The notes under the pieces: generated by a model | Seen by the model: only the letters and a program-made list of their open reading frames with translations | What the model was told of the DNA's origin: nothing | The model's database searches: none | Shown: in pieces, positions 56,448 through 64,000 of the stretch | Layout of the letters: each line of letters starts with the position of its first letter | How positions within the stretch are numbered: position 1 is the stretch's first letter | Position numbers and translations under genes: made by a program | Source of the DNA: Aselliscus stoliczkanus | Lineage: Eukaryota; Chordata; Mammalia; Chiroptera; Hipposideridae | NCBI GenBank assembly: GCA_033961575.1 | Contig: CM066728.1 | Span: forward strand, 181,775,678-181,839,677 | Direction of reading: 5' to 3' | DNA: 64,000 nucleotides

Positions 56448-56769
56448 TATTTAACCATTTTTTGGAGCTGTATATAGTTGAAAATGTTTGTCATGATTTG
56501 CTTCTGCATTTCCTTGAATTATTTTCTGACAGCCTAAAGAGCTGTATAAGACAGTTAATATTGAAGAACATGAATTTAACAACTAACCAGAAACTTGAGA
56601 GCAATAATGCCCTCATATCCGCCCTCAGATCTTTAAAATACTTGTTTAAAGGAACCCATTAATTTTTTCTGAGCCACACTTTTTTCTCTTCCATGAAGTG
56701 ATGCAGTAACAGCTTACCACATGGAGACAATGTGTTTCATACAAGGTTTCTCTTTGCATGTGTTCTAGC
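56448..56769. other. Unique sequence
   Basis: Nothing recognised. Confidence 0.3.
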
Positions 56770-56975
56770 TATTTTTCCAAAGGTGACAGGGCAGTATGGT
56801 GGATGGCACGTTATTAATTATGTGATTTGCGGTAGATAATCAACTTTCTAAACCTCTGTTTTGCATAAACAAAATTAAGGTTGTTGGGAGGCCTAAGAAG
56901 GTAATAGGGATGAAACCTGCTTTGATACCAGCAGATAGTTAGTTCTCCATAAATCCTCCTGAATGAATGATTGGA
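56770..56975 (+). repeat. MIR SINE
   Basis: 'ggcagtatggtggatggcac' (head), 'ctttctaaacctctgttttg' and 'gatagttagttctccataaa' in sense MIR order. Confidence 0.6.
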
Positions 56976-57149
56976 TGAATGAATATCTGAGTGAGGAATT
57001 TCTCTGGCACAATGAATTATTGTAAATATCTCCCTGAACATGACAATAGAATGATTCTGCTGCCAAGAGGTGACCACCAATGGCCAAAGGGAGGAAGCAA
57101 AATCACTGTTGTGAATTGGATTGATTGGGGAAGGATGTCGATAGGTGGA

Positions 57150-57370
57150 AAAGACAAAGATAGAACTGTTTACACATTCTGATTCTCTATGAAATGTGAG
57201 GATTCACACAGTTTACTTAATCTCACAATTTAGGCCTTGGTTTATTTCTTTTCAAAGTGAAGATGACACTTCCTGTATCATAGGGTGGTGGAGAAGTTTA
57301 AATAAGGTATTCAATAGAAAGCAAGTACCACAAAGTGTAGCCAATTACAATATTCAGTAAGTGTTTCTTT
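57150..57370 (+). repeat. MIR SINE
   Basis: 'cagtttacttaatctcacaa', 'aaagtgaagatgacacttcc' and 'gtggtggagaagtttaaata' in sense MIR order. Confidence 0.65.
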
Positions 57371-57539
57371 TCTCTCTTTGCTGCCTCCCTTTTTTATGTA
57401 CTAAAACACTTACTTTGGTACTTGAACATTAAGGAGAGAAGTATTTATAACTTTCTAATATGCAGGAAAGCATGTGGAATTTGAAGGATTTGCTACATCG
57501 TGTGTAAGCGTGAGGACAAGGGTAGGGTTAGCTTGTGAA

Positions 57540-57705
57540 GATGCAAACACACTTGTGGCTTTGGGTGTTACTTACCCTCTCACAGCATTAGTTTTCTCCT
57601 AAAATAGGGAAAATAAGTTGTGAAATACTGTAAAATACTACATTGAAAATCATTTCACAAGTGGCTTGGAACATAGTTAAACCTTCAAAAAATATTAACT
57701 ATTAG
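57540..57705 (+). repeat. MIR SINE
   Basis: 'ggctttgggtgttacttacc', 'gttttctcctaaaataggga' and 'ggcttggaacatagttaaac' in sense MIR order. Confidence 0.6.
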
Positions 57706-58039
57706 TTGCTACTGCAGTTCCCCAAGTTGGATTCCTATTTTCAGACCAAACTCCCAAAGCTGAAAATGGCTGTATTGAGAATAAAATGAGATTAGAACAC
57801 ACATATTTAATCTGTTTGGAAATAATCACCAAATTAAAATCAGTGGTGCATGATATTAAGGATCCTACTAAAAATGTTTAAGTTAGGGCTGGGAAATATA
57901 AGTTATGAATTGTGCCCAACTCATTTTATTTTTGATATTGTGCTGAAACAGATAAAAGCCTACACTATGTATTTATTTAAATTTCCCTCTGTTCTTCATA
58001 TTCAACAATATTACTCTTTCATTTTGTTTTATTCATTTA
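57706..58039. other. Unique AT-rich sequence
   Basis: Nothing recognised. Confidence 0.3.
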
Positions 58040-59255
58040 TTTTTAACAGCTTTATTGAGATATAATTAACATACAAAGAACTGCACATATTTAAGCGTAC
58101 AATTTGATGAATTTGGACATATGTGATAACATCACCACAATCAAGATAATAGACATATCCAAGACTGCCTAAAGTTTCACACAGGGAACTGTGTCCTTTT
58201 GTTCTTGTTTTTATTTTTGTTTTTGTTTTTTTGTGGAAAGAGCATTTAACATGAGATCTCCCATCTTAGTGAATTTTGAAGTGCCTAATTGTTAACTATG
58301 GGCAGCATTGTCATACAGCCAAACTGAACTTATTCAACTTGCATAACTGAAACTTTATACCCATTAAATAATAACTCCCCATTTTCTCCACTTCCTAGCT
58401 CCACTCCTGGCAACCATTATTGTGGTCTTTGAGTTTGACTATCTTAGGTACTTCATGTAAGTGGATATTTGTCTTTCTGTGACTGACTTATTTCATTTAG
58501 CATAATGTCCTTCAGGTTCATTCATGTTGTCTCAAAACACAGGATTTCCTTCTTTTCAAAGGCTGAATGATATTCCATTATATGCATACACCACATTTTA
58601 TTTATCTATTCATCTGTTGATGGACGTTTGGGTTGTTTCCATATCTTGGCTGTCATGAATAATGTTGCAATGAACATGGCATGCAGATATCTCTTTGAGA
58701 TCCAGGTTTCAATTCTTTTGGATATATACCTCAAATTGGGATTACTGGATAATATGGTAGTTCTATTTTTAATTTTTTGAAAAGCCTCCATACTGCTTTC
58801 CATAGTAACTGCCAACTTACTTGTATATTCCCACTAATAGTATACGAAGATTCATATTTGTCCACACTCTCACCAACACTGTTGTCTTTTATTTCTTGAT
58901 ACTAGCCATCTTAACAGGTATCAGATTATATCACATTTTGTTTTTAATTTTCATTTTCCTGATAATTAATGATGTTGAACATCTTTTCATATACCTGTTG
59001 GCCATTTGTATTTTGTATGTCTTGTTGGGAAAAATGTCTATTCAAATCCTTTGGCCCATTTTTAAATTGGGTTATTATTTGTATTTATTAATTTTTGCTA
59101 TTGAGTTGCATGAGTTCCTTATATATTTTGGTAATTAATCCTTATCAGATATAAGGGTTACAAATATTTTCTCCAATTCCATAGGTTGCATTTTCATTCT
59201 GTTGATTGTTTTCTCTGTTGTGAAGAAGATTTTTAGTTATTGTTCATTTATTGAG
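58040..59255 (-). repeat. L1 3' part, antisense, about 1.2 kb
   Basis: The reversed 3' end 'aacagctttattgagatata', 'atcaccacaatcaagataat', then the reversed ORF2 C-terminal region ('gatattccattatatgcata', 'ggtttcaattcttttggata') and more upstream ORF2 at 59100-59255. ORF2 remnant listed separately. Confidence 0.85.
58606..58815 (-). pseudogene. L1 ORF2 C-terminal remnant
   Basis: Residues such as FIATLFMTAKIWKQPKRPSTDE match the family's FIAALFTIAKTWKQPKCPSTDE. The frame is closed soon after. No reverse transcriptase domain. Confidence 0.8.
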
Positions 59256-61639
59256 AGGAGTGATTTGTTTTCTGAATCAGAAGAATTGCTCAATGCCATG
59301 GCACATCACCGTTGCATGATTTTAGGTGGCAGTATTTAGAGGTAACATTTATTAAGGGCCTGAGAGTAACTAAATTATACAAAGTCCGAAGCAATGATGA
59401 TCACAAATCCATGGTCCATGGGGAAAGGCTTTGTTTTTATAAAGGGGGAGGAGGTAAAACTTTACAAAATGTAGGGAGATGTTCTCCTTCCCCAGAGTAT
59501 TTCCTGGTAGAAAACATAGCAGCAAACTAGCATTCTGAAGTCTAAGTTATCAAGAAGCCTGTGTCTCTTGTAAAGTGGGAAGAAACCACTCCTCAATTCT
59601 ATTCTCTAAGCTTAATGAAATGCTAGCAGGCTGTCCTGCTGTTCCCCATATCTTATATTTCCAGGCCTTGCCACCTGTGCAACAAAAGCAAGCAATCTAT
59701 TTAGAAGAGTGTTTTTCATTCTCTTAACTCTGAAGGTCTTTATTCTCAGCATGAGATTATTGCAACAACTTAACAAGCCGTGTTTTCTCCCCCTATTTTC
59801 CTTTCTTTTCTTTTTGCACCTATGTCCTTTTAAGTCCATTCAGGCCTTAGGGAAACATTTAGTACTTAAGCTTTGGTTTTTCAAGCTCAATCGGGTAGAA
59901 AATCTAACACAGAATGTGTGCACAAACGATAGCTCTGCACAATAGAGACCAACAAATAGCACAAAGAGAAAAGAAGAATATGAGTGTTCAGGGAGCAGGG
60001 CTGCACTTGAATTCAATTTCCCAACAGCAGACCTGATGCTTTCTCCCAAGATTCCCAGGTTTCAAATTGGTCATATATTGAGGGCCCGTTACCTGGACAA
60101 TGGGGGGAAATGGCAGTTGGTAATTATGATCTTGGTTTCTAGGTTGTTAGGAGACTAATATTAATCCTGAAATTGTATGAGGAATGTGTTCATCAGGCCA
60201 TAATTGTATAGTCGTCTTGAAAGCATTTACCAGTAATGCTAATTTAAAGCAAATCACCCCAGGGAGTGATTTCTGAGCTAGTAGGGTTTGCCAATTTATT
60301 AGTTAATTCAGGACAGTTTCTCCAGAACAGAAATAGCAACAGGAAACTGACAAAAAGATACAGGTATATATTTTCATTTTTCTATCAGGTGAACAATTGA
60401 GTATAACGATGATCAGATCTCATATTGTTCTTTGAAAAATGAAGTGCCTGTGTTGGCTGGTTGGCAAATGATTGTGAATGCTACTGCGTTACAGGCAAGT
60501 AAAAACATCATGAGGTAATAACACCATGAGATAACAATGCTGTTTTCAGAAAACATATTTAATTTGAACAAACACATCAAAATGTTGTCTTACCCAGAGA
60601 AATATCTATGTAAAAGAATTATTCAGAGTACTCTCTCAATCTCCCTCAAAATTCAATCACAGGTTATAGGTGTCTGTTTTTTGTTTTGTGAGAGAAAAGA
60701 AAATTGAAAATCCCAAGAAGATTCTATTAATAAAAGTGTTACATCTTTAGAAATAAGACAAAAGAACTATAAGCATTCAATTAAGCTTGCTTTGTAGGAT
60801 TATTTTTGTTGTTTGCAATGAAGATTATTCCTTCATTTCTGCTTTTGTTCTTCTTGAATTGTTTACTTATTTCATCATAGTTATCAACTAGGAAAAGGCA
60901 AGTTTCTGAAGTTTTGGCAATAAACTTCCTAAGTTTCGTTTTTGAGACAATGTATTTTTAAGCTTTGTAGAGAGCAGTATGAAATTTGGTAATTTCATTG
61001 ACTCATGGAGCCAACTCTGTTATACACATGATTGGTTAAGGGAATAATATTCCCACAAATTTTATAGCTGTTGGTTTGGAAGAGAAGCATAAAAATATTC
61101 TCCAAAAAAAAGAGGTTCCTTTTCTATTCACATGGTTATGATGTTCAATTTGTCTCTGCTGCTGATGACAATGATTTGGCATTTTAACATTAAGCAAACA
61201 CCAGGCATAATGGGGATAGAATATTAATATAACCACTAATATAAATAATCCAAAAATTGAAAACTTTCAGAAAACCTTTCCCCCCAATTAGTTGTTTTAA
61301 ATGTTAAAAAATATATATATATTAGATTAAAGTTTTCAAAATAATTTTTGTATATAGATAGCTGAAGGGTGGTATAGCAGGTTTGTTTGAAGAGAGTTGG
61401 GTGAGATTTCAATGCAGTTGTCCCTTTTAGGGAGAAGGTATGCATAAATACTTGGGAAGCTGGAATTGGCCCAGTCTCTCAATGTCATTCATTCATGATA
61501 TAGTTGGATCCGACTCTGAGCAACTTGTTTCTAGAAGGCTATGTAAGTAATAGTTGCCTTTGTTAAATAATTCAACATAATGCTCCAAATTCCAATTATA
61601 AGCAGTTAGATATTCACATAGATCAATTTAGATCTATAT
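59256..61639. other. Unique AT-rich sequence
   Basis: No repeat or gene recognised over about 2.4 kb. Frames at 59312-59530, 59709-59945 and 61036-61236 match no family I know. Confidence 0.35.
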
Positions 61640-62479
61640 GAATTACTTATAATTTTGGTTATTAACCCCTGACCAGCTATACGATTTACAAATATTTTCT
61701 CCTATTCCTAAGGATTGCCAAGTTGCCTTTTCATTTTATTGATTGTTTCTTTTGCTGTGCAGAAGCTTTTTAGTTTGATGTAGTCCCACTTATTTATTTT
61801 TGCAATTGTTGCCTTTCGTTTGCGTTTGGGATCATATCCTAAAAATCATTGCCAACACAAATATCAAGGAGCTTTTCACCCTATATTTTCTTCTAGGAGT
61901 TTTACAATTTTAGATCTTATATGTAAGTCTTTAACTCATTTTAAGTTAATTCTTGCAAGTGGTTTAGGATACGGGTCCAGTTTCATTCTTTTGTTATCCA
62001 GTTACCCAAGCACCACTTATTGAAGAGACTATCTTTTCTCCATTGAGTATTCTTGGCTCCCTTGTCAAATATTAGTTGATCACATATGCAATGGTTTATT
62101 TCCGGGTCTTGGTTCTGTTCCGATGGTCTGTGTGTATAATTTTATGCCAGTACCACACTGCTTTGATTACTATAGCTTTGTAATATAGTTTGAAATCAGG
62201 TAGTTTTATGCCTCCAAATTTTTTCCTTTTTCTCAAGATTGCTTGGCTATTTGAGATCTTTTGTGGTGCCATACAAATTTTAGGATTGTTTTTTCTATTT
62301 CTGTGAAAAATTCCATTGGCATTTTGATAGGGATTGCATTGAATCCATAGATAGCTTTGGGTAGTATGAACATTTAAAAACTATTAATTCTTCTGATCCA
62401 TGAACATGGGATATCCTTCATTTCTTTGTGTCTTCAATTTCTTTGATCAATGTCTTATAGTTTTCTGTGAACAAATCTT

Positions 62480-62701
62480 TCACCTGTTGGTTAAATTTAT
62501 TTCTAAGTATTTTATTGTATTTGATACTATTGTGAATGATATTGTTTTCTTTATTTCTTTTTCAGATAGTTTTTTGTTAGTGTACAGAAACACAACTGAT
62601 TTTTGTATATTGATTTTATATCCTGCAACTTTATTGAATTTGTCTATTAGTTTTAACACTTTTTTGGTGGACTCTTTAGGATTTTCTATATGTAAGATCA
62701 T
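62480..62701 (-). pseudogene. L1 ORF2 reverse transcriptase remnant (after the ADD box)
   Basis: The frame begins MILHIENPKESTKKVLKLI and continues KFNKVAGYKINIQKSVVF, the family's ...ADDMILYIENPKDSTKKLLELI and KVAGYKINTQKS. Just upstream on the strand the catalytic box reads L-A-D-D instead of F-A-D-D, and a stop codon lies three codons before it. Broken. Confidence 0.85.
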
Positions 62702-62895
62702 ATCATCTGCTAACAGAGACTACTTTACTTGTTCCTTTCTGATTTGGAAGCCATTTATTTCTTTTACTTGTCTGACTATTCTGGATAGGACTTCAGTACT
62801 ATGCTGAACAAAGTGGTCATCTTTGTTTTGATCATGATCTTAGAGGAAAAGCTTTCAACCTTTCATTGTTGAGTACGATGTTATCTGTGGCTTTG

Positions 62896-63108
62896 TCATA
62901 TATGGCCTTTACTATGTTGAGGTATGTTCCTTTCGTATTCAGTTTGTTGAGTTTTTATCATGAAAGGATGCTGTATTTTGTCAAATGCTTTCTCTGCATC
63001 TATTGAAATAATCATGTGATTTTTATCTGTCATTCTATTAATGTGGTTTATTACATTTATTGACATGTGTATGTTGAACAATCCTTGCATCCCAGGGATG
63101 AAACCCAC
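62896..63108 (-). pseudogene. L1 ORF2 reverse transcriptase remnant
   Basis: The frame contains [20 protein letters not shown], a hallmark of L1 reverse transcriptase. It loses the family sequence shortly afterwards and is in another frame from the piece at 62480-62701. Confidence 0.9.
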
Positions 63109-63266
63109 TTCATCATGGTGTATGATCTGTTTAATTAATGTGCTGTTGAATTAAATTTGCTAGCATTTTGCTGAAAACTTTTGCATATATATTCATCAGA
63201 GGGATTGGCCTGTTTTCTTATAGTGTCTTTATCTGGCTTTGGTATTAGGACAATACTGGCCTTGTA

Positions 63267-63347
63267 TTGGGTTGTCAGAAAGTCATGATGTGTGTTTTTC
63301 TATGTTTTTCATTGCAAAAATGCATCATGACTTTTCTGACAACCCAA
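63267..63347. mobile_element. 81-bp mariner-type MITE, copy 2
   Basis: Inverted ends ttgggttgtcagaaa and cttttctgacaacccaa, with TA directly on both sides (63265-63266 and 63348-63349). L1 sequence resumes on both sides, so it inserted into the L1. Same length as copy 1 at 24501. Confidence 0.9.
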
Positions 63348-63513
63348 TAAAATGAGTTTGGAAATGTTCCCCGAAGAGAGTTGATCTGAAGTGTTCTTAC
63401 CACACACAAAAGAAATTCATAACTAAGTGACGTAACAGATATGTTAATTAGCTTTATTGTTATGGTCATTTCATAGCATACACATATAGCAAAACATTAC
63501 CTTGTATATCTTT

Positions 63514-63622
63514 TTTTTTTTTTTTCCTGAGGGCAGTGTCACTGGCCCTCATATGTGGGACCCAAACCAGGGCTGCTGGCATCCCAAGCCAGCTCTTAAC
63601 CACCATGCCACTTGGCCGGCCC
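63514..63622 (-). mobile_element. Short tRNA-derived SINE (Rhin-1-like), antisense
   Basis: A complete short-form copy in reverse: T run at 63511-63525, complement of cactgccctc, B-box region, head at 63622 (complement of gggccggcc). The target duplication taccttgtatatcttt is perfect (63498-63513 and 63623-63638). Confidence 0.9.
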
Positions 63623-63638
63623 TACCTTGTATATCTTT

Positions 63639-64000
63639 AATATATACACTTTATATTTGTCAAGTATACCTCAATAAATTAGAAAAATGAATGAATAAAT
63701 AATTGCTAAATAAAAAATTATACAGTATAAATGAATCATTTATCATGTTTATAAATTAAGATACATTATCTTGACACTGTCAGATTCAATAGACAAAAAA
63801 TGAGTGCTTTATTTCTTTAAAAAATAGAAGATGGAGATAACAGTTTGAATTTCTACCTGAAATAATGTAAAAAGCTAGCATAGCACTTTGGTGTAATTAT
63901 GATGCACGTTCCTCATCCCAGCTTGCTTGAACTGTGTTTCACATGTCAGTGTATATCGTTATCACTCACCTGGTCATAAATGCTAGAAATCTAAGAATTA
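63639..64000. other. Unique AT-rich sequence
   Basis: Nothing recognised apart from a short 'atgaatgaataaataat' tail-like run at about 63688-63705. Confidence 0.3.

Larger units (their letters stand above)
61640..63385 (-). repeat. L1 ORF2 fragment, antisense, about 1.7 kb
   Basis: The plus strand is reversed ORF2 from the thumb/C-terminal side ('gtgcagaagctttttagttt', 'taccacactgctttgattac') to the reverse transcriptase ('ctctgcatctattgaaataa'), ending near 'aaaatgagtttggaaatgtt'. An 81-bp mariner element splits it at 63267-63347. Neither end of the L1 is present here. Confidence 0.9.

Noticed and set aside
58821..59138. 105-codon plus-strand hydrophobic frame
   Set aside because: Antisense of an L1 ORF2 fragment, as for 62400-62807.
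62400..62807. 135-codon plus-strand frame rich in F, I and L
   Set aside because: It is the antisense of L1 ORF2; the membrane-like look comes from reading the reverse of an A-rich gene.

Overview
This is nuclear DNA from a mammal, and the repeat content points to a bat. It carries ancient mammalian repeats (L2, MIR, MER5-like), L1 3' ends of laurasiatherian type, one Ves-type bat SINE, and about ten copies of a tRNA-derived SINE that I recognise as like the Rhin-1 family of horseshoe and Old World leaf-nosed bats. The order is well supported; the family-level guess (rhinolophoid bat) rests on my memory of that SINE. I see no protein-coding gene or exon I can defend. Every open frame is short (162 codons or fewer), and the longest are accounted for by SINEs, L1 or simple repeats. 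The window is probably intergenic or deep intronic. I found no new multi-gene biological system.

Layout. 1-8 kb: MIR, L2 and L1 tails, one long SINE (2.1 kb), an L1 3' end (3.2-3.9 kb), a Ves SINE (5.8 kb) and a short SINE (7.3 kb). 8.1-14 kb: a solo class II LTR with perfect 6-bp target duplication, then a 5'-complete but internally deleted L1 carrying a second, related solo LTR. 14-28 kb: mostly unique AT-rich DNA with an old LTR-like block (16.0-16.8 kb), a G-rich patch (20.4 kb), a retro-inserted half of a tRNA-Lys (22.25 kb), a MER5-like element and an L2 carrying an 81-bp mariner palindrome. 27.6-38 kb: long and short SINEs, a (TG)n tract, a large sense L2 (33.9-34.6 kb), and an L1 with two nested hAT elements (35.6-36.5 kb). 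38-54 kb: long unique AT-rich stretches, a long SINE (41.3 kb), a third LTR related to the second (42.4 kb), and a 780-bp L2 (45.3 kb). 54-64 kb: a class I-like solo LTR containing three SINE units in tandem, a full-length long SINE inside an L1 tail, a mariner remnant, two L1 ORF2 fragments, a second 81-bp mariner palindrome and a last short SINE.

How the parts fit. Most of the structure is a record of successive insertions. L2 and MIR are the oldest; L1, hAT and mariner elements lie on or in them; solo LTRs and the SINEs with clean target duplications are youngest. Possible regulatory signals are sequence matches only: three CTCF-like motifs (0.98, 13.0 and 31.7 kb, the first two convergent), LTR promoter and poly(A) signals, and unique stretches relatively rich in CpG near 26.1-26.4 and 50.1-51.2 kb. 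Repeat boundaries without target duplications are approximate, and family names come from memory without a database search.
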